64,000 nucleotides of DNA, from the NCBI GenBank assembly GCA_038252255.1, contig JBBSAM010000017.1:35965-99964 (forward strand). Direction: 5' to 3'. Position 1 is the first letter of the stretch, and every line of letters starts with the position of its first letter. Origin of the DNA: Chersky-806 sp038252255. GTDB lineage: Bacteria; Actinomycetota; Acidimicrobiia; IMCC26256; JAENVU01. Positions 1 through 7,690 of this stretch are shown one piece after another. Below the pieces are notes generated by a model. The model was given only the letters and a program-made list of their open reading frames with translations. It was not told the origin of the DNA and made no database searches. The position numbers were made by a program, and so were the translations under genes.

Positions 1-872
1 GCCTCGTCGGCCTCGAGGTCCCGCAACGCGTCCACCGCTTCGTCCGGCTCCATCTCGGCCAGCAGCGACGCGGCATGCTCCGTGTTCGACTCGCGCAGCA
101 GCGCGCCGAGGTGATCGGGCTCCATCTCCTCCAGCGCGTCGGCCGCGGTCTCCTTCTCGAGCTGGGCCAGCAGCTCCTGGCGCTCGTCGCGGCCGAGCTC
201 TTCGAGCAGGTCCGCGAGCTCACCCGGACGTAGGCGCCGCAGCGCCTGGTTCGGCGTGTGGAGCCGCATGAGGCCGGGCGGACCGGTCCCCGCACCGGTG
301 CCGAAGGGCTGGATCGCGCTCCAGTCGATCACGCGGTCCGGAGTCGGCCGGCGCCGCCAGCGCGGCGGACCCAGCCGGCGCAACAGGGTCTGGAAGCCGA
401 CGTCCACGCCGACCAGGCGGTATTCGCCGCCCACCCGGGCGAGGTACAGGTCGGCCGCACGGACGACGCGCACCCCGTCGACGTCCACGAGCTGGTGGTC
501 GACGACGTCACCGTTGAGCACCACTTCACCCGCACGGCGCTCGAAGTCGCGCAGGTCGAGTCGCGTCGAGGAGAGCGTCACGCGCTCGGTGCTGAACTCC
601 TCGACGTGGTCGATCGGCACGAACGCGCGGCGGCGGCCGACGCGAACGACGAGGCCGGTGACGGGGGGATAGGGCTCGCCGCGCCAGCGCACGACGAGGT
701 CCAGCAGCCGACCGACCTCGGCGCCGCTGCGGTCGCGCACGGGCCGGCCGACGAGGCCGGCGGCGGACACGAGCGCGTCGGCGACGGTCCGGTTGGCGAG
801 GAGACGCTGGGAACGGTGCTCACGCCGGCGCTTGAGCGCGGACGGGGTGGGAAGGGGTGGACGACGAGCCAT
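1..872 (-). CDS. PRC-barrel / MgtE N-terminal domain protein (3' end outside window)
   Basis: About 290 residues are visible and the gene runs off the left edge. The first 150 residues look like one or two PRC-barrel units (GRPVRDRSGAEVGRLLDLVV, then a second unit around residues 95-150). From about residue 210 there are helical repeats rich in acidic 'ELADLLEELGRDERQELL' and 'MEPDEAVDALRDLEADEA' patterns, as in the MgtE N-terminal magnesium-sensing superhelix. Whether a CBS or membrane MgtE part follows lies outside the window. The ATG at 872 is the first start in the frame and is followed by a basic stretch. The family is linked to Mg2+ transport or sensing; a transport role here is inference. 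A structured leader lies 84 bases upstream. Confidence 0.75.
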   Translation of the reverse strand, partial: MARRPPLPTPSALKRRREHRSQRLLANRTVADALVSAAGLVGRPVRDRSGAEVGRLLDLVVRWRGEPYPPVTGLVVRVGRRRAFVPIDHVEEFSTERVTLSSTRLDLRDFERRAGEVVLNGDVVDHQLVDVDGVRVVRAADLYLARVGGEYRLVGVDVGFQTLLRRLGPPRWRRRPTPDRVIDWSAIQPFGTGAGTGPPGLMRLHTPNQALRRLRPGELADLLEELGRDERQELLAQLEKETAADALEEMEPDHLGALLRESNTEHAASLLAEMEPDEAVDALRDLEADE

Positions 873-955
873 GACACACCTCGTGGGTGGTGACGAACGG
901 GCGGTGGTCGGCCGCGCCGTCGGCTCGCGGTGGCGTCAGATGGTCAGACGCGAGG

Positions 956-1025
956 AAGGAGGCGACAGGCGCGACTGTCGGTACTCGGGGGTTCGCCAGT
1001 ATGCATCGCGCCTCACCTCCTATGC
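956..1025 (-). promoter_or_regulatory. structured 5' leader, possibly M-box-like
   Basis: On the minus strand AGGAGG is followed by TGA, then GGCGCGA (7 bases). After a 30-base loop TCGCGCC pairs with the latter and CCTCCT with the former, giving a two-part stem of 7 and 6 base pairs. The sequence AGGTGAGGC at the 5' side matches the opening of the Mg2+-sensing M-box. The later M-box blocks (such as the GUCGAGAGAC hairpin) are not recognisable, so the class is uncertain. Its position upstream of an MgtE-domain gene is what makes a metal-responsive role plausible. Confidence 0.4.
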
Positions 1026-1026
1026 T

Positions 1027-1070
1027 TCGGGTCGCTTCGGCCTTCGCACTTCGTGCCCGCTCCGGCCTGC
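1027..1070. repeat. dispersed GC-rich repeat, copy 1
   Basis: A 44-base element (GGGTCGCTTCGG ... CGCACTTCGTGCCCG ... CTCCGGCCTGC) recurs, reverse-complemented and with one indel, at 35448-35490. Its right half recurs inside gcvP at 30234-30268. It contains a short hairpin (GCAC / GTGC) and lies in the leader region between the MgtE-domain gene and the ferredoxin gene. Confidence 0.55.
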
Positions 1071-1125
1071 GCTCCTACGGTGGAGACCCGACCCGGCCCT
1101 GGGGGCCCGGGTCATCGGCTCCCGG

Positions 1126-1362
1126 TTATTCGGCCTCGATGAAGATGCACTCGCCGGGGCACTCCTCGGCGGACTCGATGGTCGCCTCGAGCATGTCGTC
1201 GGGGATGTTGGCCAGGCCTTCGGGGCCGCCCGGGTCGGCGAACACCTTGTCGCCTTCCTTGACGTAGGCCAGACCGTCGTCGAGCAGCGTGAAGACGGTG
1301 GGCGCGATCTCCTCGCAGAGCCCGTCGCCGGTGCAGAGGTCCTGGTCGATCCAGACCTTCAT
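1126..1362 (-). CDS. ferredoxin, 3Fe-4S type
   Basis: 78-residue acidic soluble protein. Cysteines at 10, 16 and 68 (with Pro69) form the CX5C...CP arrangement of actinobacterial [3Fe-4S] or [4Fe-4S] ferredoxins; Gly13 sits where the second cysteine of a CXXCXXC cluster would be, so a 3Fe-4S cluster is more likely. Cys72 is an extra cysteine. The start MKVWIDQDLC is preceded by GAGGTGAG seven bases upstream, which decides against longer N-terminal extensions. Such ferredoxins typically feed electrons to cytochromes P450 or other oxygenases. No partner enzyme is adjacent, so the acceptor is unknown. Confidence 0.9.
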   Translation of the reverse strand: MKVWIDQDLCTGDGLCEEIAPTVFTLLDDGLAYVKEGDKVFADPGGPEGLANIPDDMLEATIESAEECPGECIFIEAE

Positions 1363-1634
1363 GGGTTTCTCACCTCTTCGTGGGGTTCCGGGGGAGTCGA
1401 CTTCGTCCGGGCGGTGCTCACCCGTGCTGATCGTCGCGCCCGGAACGGGGCTTGAGTGACGCGGGATCCGGGTCGAGGTTAGGCGTGGTTCACCTGCTGG
1501 GCAATTTATCAAGTGGTCACGTGGAAAAAGCCCATCGTGGTTGTCACCGGTCGGTAGGGTGCCCGGTGTAGGTTCGATTCGACCGTCAGAGGCACACCCG
1601 GCCTCGGCATCAGACTCGAGAGAGGAGGGTCATC

Positions 1635-3392
1635 GTGGCTTCCGAGCACGAGCGACGCCTCGCCGAGTACGAACGCCAGGTGGGCGACCTCCAGGACCAG
1701 CTGAAGACGCTCGAGGAGGAGGTCGTCGTCCTCCGGCGCCGGCTCCAGGACGCACCCAAGCGCGTCCGCACCCTCGAGGAGCGGCTGCTCGAGACGAAGG
1801 GCCAGCTGGCCCAGGCCGTCTCGCAGAACGAACGGCTCTCGGCCACGCTCCGTGAGGCACGGGAGCACATCGCCGCGCTGCGCGAAGAGGTCGAGAAGCT
1901 CACGATGCCCCCGTCGGCGTACGGCACGTTCCTCGGCAGCAACGACGACAGCACGGTGGATGTGTTCAGCGCCGGCCGCAAGATGCGCGTCGCCGTGCAC
2001 CCCGAGCTCGACATCAGCGAGATGAAGCGCGGCCAGGAAGTCGTTCTCAACGAGTCGCTCAACGTCGTGCTCGCCCGCGGCCCCGAGATCCAGGGTGAGG
2101 TCGTCATCTTCCGCGAGCTGCTCGAAGACGGTCGTCGCGCGCTGATCGTCGGCCGTGCGGACGAGGAGCGCGTGTGCGAGCTCGGCGACGAGCTGCTCGG
2201 CGTGCGCCTGCGCGCCGGCGAGCACCTGCTCATGGACGGCCGTTCCGGACTGCTCGTCGAGCGCATCCCGCGGCCCGAGGTCGAGGAGCTCGTGCTCGAA
2301 GAGGTTCCGGACATCACGTACGCGGACGTCGGCGGGCTCGACGACCAGATCGAGCAGATCCACGACGCGGTCGAGCTGCCGTACCTCTACTCCGATCTCT
2401 TCCACGAGCACGACCTGCAGCCGCCGAAGGGGATCCTCCTCTACGGGCCGCCGGGTTGCGGCAAGACGCTGATCGCGAAAGCCGTCGCGAACTCGCTCGC
2501 GTCACGCGTCGCCGAGAAGACGGGCAACACGAAGACGCGCTCGTACTTCCTCAACATCAAGGGCCCCGAGCTGCTCAACAAGTACGTCGGCGAGACCGAG
2601 CGCCAGATCCGGTTGATCTTCGAACGGGCGCGCGAGAAGTCCGAAGAGGGCGTTCCCGTCATCGTGTTCTTCGACGAGATGGACTCCCTGTTCCGCACCC
2701 GCGGCACCGGCATCTCCTCGGACATCGAGAGCACGATCGTCCCGCAACTGCTCGCCGAGATCGACGGGGTCGAGACGCTGAAGAACGTGATCGTGATCGG
2801 CGCCTCCAACCGTGAGGACCTCATCGACCCGGCCATCCTCCGACCCGGCCGCCTCGACGTGAAGATCAAGATCGAGCGACCCGACGAGGAGTCCTCGAAG
2901 CAGATCTTCGCCCGGTACCTGGTGCCGACGCTGCCGATCGCCGAAGACGAGTCGAAGCTCCACGACGGCGACCTGGACCGCACCGTGAGCGCCATGATCG
3001 ACGCGGCGGCCAGCGCGATGTACGCCACCGACGAGATCAACCGCTTCCTCGAGGTGACGTACCAGAACGGCGACAAGGAGATCCTGTACTTCAAGGACTT
3101 CTCCTCGGGCGCCATGATCGAGAACATCGTGCGCCGCAGCAAGAAGCTGGCGATCAAACGGTCCATCGCGGGCGGCGCGCGCGGGATCTGCACCCAGGAC
3201 CTCCTCGACTCCATCAAGCAGGAGTACCGCGAGCACGAGGACCTTCCGAACACCACGAACCCGGACGACTGGGCGAAGATCTCGGGCAAGAAGGGCGAGC
3301 GGATCGTGTTCGTGCGCACGCTGCTCGCCGAAGGCGACTCGGACCAGGGTGGGCGCCAGATCGAGCGCGTCACCACGGGCCAGTACCTCTAG
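1635..3392 (+). CDS. mpa: proteasome-activating AAA ATPase ARC/Mpa
   Basis: 585 residues, the usual Mpa/ARC length. Residues 1-90 form a heptad-rich coiled coil that binds Pup. Tandem OB folds follow (about 95-235), then the AAA module with Walker A GPPGCGKT near 271 and Walker B VIVFFDEMD near 342, and a C terminus ending GQYL. That terminus is the penultimate-Tyr motif that docks into PrcA pockets and opens the 20S gate. A hexamer of this protein unfolds pupylated substrates and threads them into the proteasome. GTG start with GGAGGG upstream. It opens the pupylation cluster, and dop follows after 84 bases. Confidence 0.97.
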   Translation: MASEHERRLAEYERQVGDLQDQLKTLEEEVVVLRRRLQDAPKRVRTLEERLLETKGQLAQAVSQNERLSATLREAREHIAALREEVEKLTMPPSAYGTFLGSNDDSTVDVFSAGRKMRVAVHPELDISEMKRGQEVVLNESLNVVLARGPEIQGEVVIFRELLEDGRRALIVGRADEERVCELGDELLGVRLRAGEHLLMDGRSGLLVERIPRPEVEELVLEEVPDITYADVGGLDDQIEQIHDAVELPYLYSDLFHEHDLQPPKGILLYGPPGCGKTLIAKAVANSLASRVAEKTGNTKTRSYFLNIKGPELLNKYVGETERQIRLIFERAREKSEEGVPVIVFFDEMDSLFRTRGTGISSDIESTIVPQLLAEIDGVETLKNVIVIGASNREDLIDPAILRPGRLDVKIKIERPDEESSKQIFARYLVPTLPIAEDESKLHDGDLDRTVSAMIDAAASAMYATDEINRFLEVTYQNGDKEILYFKDFSSGAMIENIVRRSKKLAIKRSIAGGARGICTQDLLDSIKQEYREHEDLPNTTNPDDWAKISGKKGERIVFVRTLLAEGDSDQGGRQIERVTTGQYL

Positions 3393-3476
3393 GCCGCCGT
3401 ACCCAGGTCCGAACCGCCTCGCAGTCCCCGTACTTGTGCGCGTCGATCGCGCCAAGGCGACGGGTAGGCTTTCGTC

Positions 3477-4964
3477 GTGGCAGTCCCCAAGGTGTGCGGA
3501 ATCGAGACGGAGTACGCCGTGCTGCTGCGCGGCACCGCGGATGCGAATCCGGTGCTCGCCTCGTCGATGCTCATCAACGCGTACGTCGAGCACCGCAAGG
3601 TCGGGTGGGACTTCGACGACGAGTCGCCCGGGCGCGACGCCCGTGGCTTCGGTCGTGACGGCGCGCAGCCACCCGAGATCGAGACGCATCTGGTCAACAC
3701 CGTGCTCACGAACGGCGCGCGCTACTACGTCGACCACGCGCACCCCGAGTACTCCACGCCGGAGTGCGCAGACGCGTTGGAGCTCGTGTGTGCGGACAAG
3801 GCGGGGGAGCGGATCCTCGGCCGCTCGATGCAGGCGGCGCGCCGGCTGCTCGAGCCGGGCCAGGAGATCGTCGTCTACAAGAACAACTCCGACGGGAAGG
3901 GCAACTCGTACGGCTGCCACGAGAACTACCTCGTGAGCCGCCAGGTGCCGTTCGTGTCACTCGTGCGCAACCTCCTGCCGTGGTTCGTCAGCCGCCAGGT
4001 GTTCACCGGCGCCGGGAAGGTCGGCACCGAGAACGGCGCGTCCCCGGTCGACTACCAGATCAGTGCCCGTGCCGACTTCTTCGAGGAGGAGGTCGGGCTC
4101 GAGACCACGCTGAAGCGCCCGCTCGTGAACACGCGCGACGAGCCGCATGCCGATCCGCAGAAGTACCGGCGCCTGCACGTGATCGTCGGCGACGCGAACC
4201 TCTGCGAGGTGGCGACGTACCTGAAGGTCGGCACCACCGCGATCGTGCTCGCGATGATCGAGGACGACTTCATCGACAAGGACCTGTCGATCATCGGCCC
4301 CGTCCACGCCGTGCGAACGGTGTCGCACGACCCGACGTGCCGGGCGACGCTCGAGCTCGTGGACGGCGGCTCGTGCACCGCGGTGGAGCTGCAGTGGGAG
4401 TTCCTGCGCCTCGCCCAGAAGTACGCCGACGAGACCGGGCTCGAGGAGTGTGGCGGCGAAGAGGTCGGCGGCGACGTCCTCGCCCGATGGGAAGCGGTGC
4501 TCACCCAGCTCGAGCGCGATCCGATGGGCCTCGACGGTCAGCTCGACTGGGTCACCAAGCTCTCGCTGCTCGAGGCGTACCGCAGCCGTGACGGACTGGG
4601 CTGGGACGACCCGAAGCTGGCCCTCCTGGACCTGCAGTACCACGACGTTCGGCCCGAGCGTTCCTTGTATGAGCGCCTGGTGCGCGCGGGTAAGGTCGAG
4701 CGCTTGGTGGAAGAGGCTGACGTGATCGAGGCGATGACCGAACCGCCGGGGCGGACCCGGGCCTACTTCCGCGGAACGTGTCTCTCCCGGTGGCCCGACG
4801 CGGTGGTCGCGGCGAACTGGGACAGCATCATTCTCGACGTCGGCAGCGACCCGTTGCGCCGGATTCCGATGATGGAACCGCTCAAGGGAAGCAAAGCGAT
4901 GGTCGAGCGGTTGTTTGGTGAATGCACGACACCGGCCGAGCTCGTCGAGCGGTTGGCGTCGTAG
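3477..4964 (+). CDS. dop: Pup deamidase/depupylase Dop
   Basis: 495 residues, carboxylate-amine-ligase fold shared with PafA. The N-terminal GIETEYAV carries the nucleotide/metal-binding glutamates. Residues about 41-78 form the longer Dop-loop missing from PafA. Asp86 in YYVDHAHPEYSTPEC is the catalytic aspartate. Dop deamidates a C-terminal Gln of Pup and, more importantly here, cleaves Pup from conjugates. The Pup encoded next door already ends in Glu, so in this organism depupylation is the likely essential job. GTG start (product begins MAVPKVCG). Located between mpa and pup as in other actinobacteria. Confidence 0.96.
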   Translation: MAVPKVCGIETEYAVLLRGTADANPVLASSMLINAYVEHRKVGWDFDDESPGRDARGFGRDGAQPPEIETHLVNTVLTNGARYYVDHAHPEYSTPECADALELVCADKAGERILGRSMQAARRLLEPGQEIVVYKNNSDGKGNSYGCHENYLVSRQVPFVSLVRNLLPWFVSRQVFTGAGKVGTENGASPVDYQISARADFFEEEVGLETTLKRPLVNTRDEPHADPQKYRRLHVIVGDANLCEVATYLKVGTTAIVLAMIEDDFIDKDLSIIGPVHAVRTVSHDPTCRATLELVDGGSCTAVELQWEFLRLAQKYADETGLEECGGEEVGGDVLARWEAVLTQLERDPMGLDGQLDWVTKLSLLEAYRSRDGLGWDDPKLALLDLQYHDVRPERSLYERLVRAGKVERLVEEADVIEAMTEPPGRTRAYFRGTCLSRWPDAVVAANWDSIILDVGSDPLRRIPMMEPLKGSKAMVERLFGECTTPAELVERLAS

Positions 4965-5003
4965 GCGCAACGAGGCGATCGGGCGCCAGGGAGGTTTTGC
5001 GAC

Positions 5004-5201
5004 ATGCCGGAACGTGAGCAGAAGAAGAAGTCAGCGCCGAAGGAGCGCGCGACCGAGACCGATGAGGTCGAGGCCGCCCCGGCGAAGCAGGGTGAAGCGC
5101 TCAAGGAGGAGCTCGACGACCTGCTGGACGAGATCGACAGCGTCCTCGAGTCCAACGCCGAGGACTTCGTGCGCTCGTACGTCCAAAAGGGCGGGGAGTG
5201 A
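5004..5201 (+). CDS. pup: prokaryotic ubiquitin-like protein Pup
   Basis: 65 residues, highly charged and disordered in type. The C-terminal half is predicted helical (KEELDDLLDEIDSVLE) for binding the Mpa coiled coil. It ends in Gly-Gly-Glu, so the ligatable glutamate is directly encoded and no Gln deamidation is needed before PafA attaches it to lysines. A GGGAGG ribosome-binding site lies 10 bases before the ATG. The stop is embedded in GTGA, which begins a two-step chain of tiny overlapping ORFs leading to the next gene. Confidence 0.97.
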   Translation: MPEREQKKKSAPKERATETDEVEAAPAKQGEALKEELDDLLDEIDSVLESNAEDFVRSYVQKGGE

Positions 5202-5232
5202 CGGCCCGGCCGTGAGCGCTCGTTCGTCATGA
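5198..5232 (+). other. two-step relay of mini-ORFs between pup and the next gene
   Basis: The pup stop lies in GTGA. From that GTG a 5-codon frame (MTARP) runs to a TGA that is again inside GTGA (5212-5215). From there a 6-codon frame (MSARSS) runs to a TGA that overlaps the ATG of the 66-residue gene at 5229 (ATGA). A ribosome that stops and restarts could therefore walk from pup into the downstream gene without scanning more than a base. Translation of the peptides is inference. Confidence 0.35.
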
Positions 5233-5429
5233 CCTTCGGTGGCTTCGGTGGTCCCGGTTCGACCCCAGGTCCCTTTCACGGTGAGCTCGCCCGCTCCGAG
5301 GTGCAACAGGCCCGCGCCGGCGCGCCCCATCTGCCCGACGACGTGATCGCCGCGGCCCGCGAGGAACGGGCCCTGCGCCGGCTGAAGCGCCGGGTCGGTC
5401 GCTGGCAGCGCTTGGGCAGGATCCGCTAA
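5229..5429 (+). CDS. small basic protein between pup and prcB, unknown function
   Basis: 66 residues. Gly/Pro-rich first 17 residues, then a strongly basic helical C terminus (EERALRRLKRRVGRWQRL). GC at third codon positions is high as in the neighbours, and it sits between pup and prcB with short gaps, supporting a real gene. I recognise no family. The Arg-rich helix could bind nucleic acid, membrane or the proteasome; this is speculation. ATG overlaps the last of the mini-ORFs following pup. Confidence 0.6.
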   Translation: MTFGGFGGPGSTPGPFHGELARSEVQQARAGAPHLPDDVIAAAREERALRRLKRRVGRWQRLGRIR

Positions 5430-5467
5430 GCCGGTTCCCGCCGAACACCCGTGTAACCTCGCCCGCC

Positions 5468-6310
5468 GTGAACCACGAGCCGGTCTTGCCGGCATTTCCC
5501 GATACGGGATCATCGTTCGTCGACCTGCTGCGCAAGGTCGCTCCCGATGCCCTCCCGCCGACCGTGATGGGCCAGAGCAACCATCCCTTCGAGATCACGC
5601 ACGGTACGACCGTCGTGGCGATCCGTTGCGAGGGCGGGGTGGTCATGGCCGGCGACCGGCGGGCCACCTCCGGGTACACGATCGCCAACCGGCGAATCGA
5701 GAAGGTGTTCGCCGCCGACGAGCTCTCGGGTGTCGCCATCGCCGGGGCGGCCGGTCCCGCGGTCGAGATGGTGCGGCTCTTCCAGGTCCAGCTCCAGCAC
5801 TACGAGAAGGTCGAGGGTGAGCAGCTCTCGCTCGAGGGCAAGGCCAACCAGCTCGCGCAGATGGTGCGGGCGAACCTGCCGGCCGCCATGCAGGGCTTCG
5901 TGGTCGTCCCGCTGTTCGCCGGCTACGACAACCGGCGCCGGATCGGCCGCGTGTTCAGCTTCGACGCCGCCGGCGGCAAGTACGAAGAGGCCGACTACCA
6001 GGCGAACGGATCCGGTGGCGTCCACGCCCGCAACTGGATCAAGTCCGGCTGGCGCGAGGGAATCAGCTCGGACGAAGCGATCGAGCTGGCGATCCGCGCG
6101 CTGTTCGCGGCCGCGGACGAAGACGTCGCGACCGGTGGCCCCGACCTCGTGCGCGGAATCTACCCCAACGTCGCGGTGATCAACGCGGACGGCTTCGTCG
6201 CCCTCACCGACGACGATGTCGCAGCCCGGGCCCAGAACCTCCTCGGCGGATCCGAGCGGGGCGGCAACGAGACGCAGGGCCCGCAGGCGGGAACCGAGGG
6301 TGGCGCATGA
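5468..6310 (+). CDS. prcB: 20S proteasome beta subunit PrcB
   Basis: 280 residues. The propeptide (1-46) ends His-Gly, and Thr47 of HGTTVVAI becomes the N-terminal nucleophile after self-processing. The N-terminal-nucleophile fold follows with VVMAGDRRAT (Asp and Arg of the active site). HYEKVEGEQLSLEGKANQLA and AAMQGFVVVPLFAGYD match actinobacterial PrcB. GTG start at MNHEPVLPA. The C-terminal 20 residues are Gly/Glu-rich and probably disordered. The stop codon overlaps an ATG (ATGA) that opens a 35-codon bridge to prcA. Beta subunits form the two inner rings of the 28-mer. Confidence 0.96.
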   Translation: MNHEPVLPAFPDTGSSFVDLLRKVAPDALPPTVMGQSNHPFEITHGTTVVAIRCEGGVVMAGDRRATSGYTIANRRIEKVFAADELSGVAIAGAAGPAVEMVRLFQVQLQHYEKVEGEQLSLEGKANQLAQMVRANLPAAMQGFVVVPLFAGYDNRRRIGRVFSFDAAGGKYEEADYQANGSGGVHARNWIKSGWREGISSDEAIELAIRALFAAADEDVATGGPDLVRGIYPNVAVINADGFVALTDDDVAARAQNLLGGSERGGNETQGPQAGTEGGA

Positions 6311-6414
6311 GCGAAGCGGCGACAACGTGCGGTTCGAGCCGATCGCGTAGCGAAGCGGTTCGCCGAAGGAATGGTGGCCGGCCCCGCCCGCAGGGCGGAG
6401 AGCGGAAGAGATGA
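6307..6414 (+). other. relay mini-ORF bridging prcB and prcA (35 codons)
   Basis: The frame opens at the ATG inside the prcB stop context (ATGA, 6307-6310) and stays open for 35 codons. It closes with a TGA that overlaps the prcA start (ATGA, 6411-6414). The peptide starts MSEAATT and is Arg/Ser-rich, ending GGERKR; the GGAAGAG near its 3' end doubles as the prcA ribosome-binding site. A similar peptide (MSAAATRR...) bridges pafB and pafC. Function as a translational relay is inferred; the peptide itself may be irrelevant. Confidence 0.45.
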
Positions 6415-7094
6415 GCCAGCCGTTCTACGTCTCACCCGAGCAGGTGATGAAGGATCGGGCGGACTACGCCCGGAAGGGGATCGCCCGCGGCCGGAGCCTG
6501 GTCGCGTTGGAGTGCGCCGACGGCGTGCTGATCGTCGCCGAGAACCCCAGCCGCACGTTGTTCAAGATCAGTGAGCTCTACGACCGCATCGCGTTCGCGG
6601 GCGTCGGCAAGTACAACGAGTTCCAGAGCCTCAAGATCGGCGGAGTCCGCCTCGCGGACCTGAAGGGCTACCAGTACTCACGCGAAGACGTCACCGCGAA
6701 CGGGATCGCGAATGCGTACGCGCAGACGCTCGGCCAGGTCTTCACCCACGAGATGAAGCCGTACGAGGTCGAGATCCTCGTCGCCCAGGTCGGCAGCGAG
6801 CCCGGGGACCGCAACGAGATGTTCCACATCCTCTACGACGGCACCGTCATGGACGAAGAGGGCTTCACCGTGCTCGGCGGCCAGGCCGAGACGATCAACG
6901 AGGTGCTGAAGCAGAGCTACGAACCCGGCCTGAGCCTCGCGGCCGCGACGAAGCTCGGCGCGCAGGTGCTCGGCGAGGGGCAGCAGACCGCGCCGCCCGC
7001 GGACCACCTCGAGGTCGCGCTGCTCGACCGGAACCGGACCGGTCGCACGTTCCGCCGCATCAAGGGCGACGAGCTCGACGCGCTCCTCTCGTAA
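6411..7094 (+). CDS. prcA: 20S proteasome alpha subunit PrcA
   Basis: 227 residues. It begins MSQPFYVSPEQVMKDRADYARKGIARGRS, the alpha-subunit N-terminal gate and H0 helix, followed by the Ntn fold without a processed Thr nucleophile. GQVFTHEMKPYEVEILVAQV and HILYDGT are typical of PrcA. Seven subunits form each outer ring, gate entry, and provide the pockets for the Mpa C terminus. It is linked to prcB through the 35-codon bridging ORF, which may keep alpha and beta synthesis matched. The last residues (ELDALLS) are followed by a double hairpin. Confidence 0.96.
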   Translation: MSQPFYVSPEQVMKDRADYARKGIARGRSLVALECADGVLIVAENPSRTLFKISELYDRIAFAGVGKYNEFQSLKIGGVRLADLKGYQYSREDVTANGIANAYAQTLGQVFTHEMKPYEVEILVAQVGSEPGDRNEMFHILYDGTVMDEEGFTVLGGQAETINEVLKQSYEPGLSLAAATKLGAQVLGEGQQTAPPADHLEVALLDRNRTGRTFRRIKGDELDALLS

Positions 7095-7099
7095 GTCTC

Positions 7100-7184
7100 G
7101 AAGCTCTCCGGAGGGCGGTTTTCTGAAGCTCTCCGGAGGGCGGACGGTAGGGCGCGATCGATTCGGCGCCCTCCGGCGGTTTTC
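7100..7184. terminator. repeated hairpin/terminator between prcA and dinB-like gene
   Basis: A 19-base unit (gaagctctccggagggcgg) occurs twice, at 7100-7118 and 7125-7143. The first copy is followed by TTTTCT. A related CCCTCCGGCGG + TTTTCT follows at about 7168-7184. Each unit centres on the palindrome CTCCGGAG. The genes on both sides converge here, so bidirectional termination is the natural reading. Confidence 0.5.
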
Positions 7185-7690
7185 TACGAGGAGGTGACCT
7201 GCCTCGTCACGTGGTCGATGTCGCGCAGGTGATGGGCGCCTTCGTGGGCGGCGTGCGACAGGATCCATGACGCCGGGTGGGTGCTGTCGCCGATCGTGAA
7301 GGGACGGTCCCACGCCGCGGTCGGCGTCTCTTGCGCCCGGGCGGCGAGCGCGCCGGTCGCGCTCTTGATCCCGGCGAGGACGAGATCGGGATCGAGCACC
7401 CAGTCGGGCCGCGCGTCGGCGGCTTCGGTCACGTCGATCGGCGGGAAGTGCGAGTCCGGGTGCTCGAGCACGATCGGCAGGGTCATCGACAGGAGCTCGA
7501 GCACCTCGCGCGCGTGCACCGCGTATTCGAGGACGGACCATGTCTCCGGGTCGGGGCGGATTCGCAGCGCCGCGGGCGGCACCGCGTCGAGCGCTTCGCG
7601 GTAGCGGCGGGGAAAGCTCCGGATCGCCGCGATCGCATCCGGGACCGCGATGTCGGCTTCGTCGATGCCGCAGTCGGGGCAGGACGCCAT
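7184..7690 (-). CDS. DinB-like (DinB/YfiT) metal-binding helical-bundle protein
   Basis: 168 residues. The helical-bundle signature includes a histidine in VLEYAVHAREV (about 61) and a second pair in SHAAHEGAHHLRDI (about 146-154). These would form the three-histidine metal site of DinB/mycothiol-dependent maleylpyruvate isomerase-like proteins. An N-terminal CPDCG suggests an extra thiol pair. Substrate unknown; members act in mycothiol or bacillithiol transfer or detoxification. The start overlaps the stop of the upstream DUF2007 gene (TGATG), so the two are translationally coupled. Confidence 0.8.
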   Translation of the reverse strand: MASCPDCGIDEADIAVPDAIAAIRSFPRRYREALDAVPPAALRIRPDPETWSVLEYAVHAREVLELLSMTLPIVLEHPDSHFPPIDVTEAADARPDWVLDPDLVLAGIKSATGALAARAQETPTAAWDRPFTIGDSTHPASWILSHAAHEGAHHLRDIDHVTRQVTSS

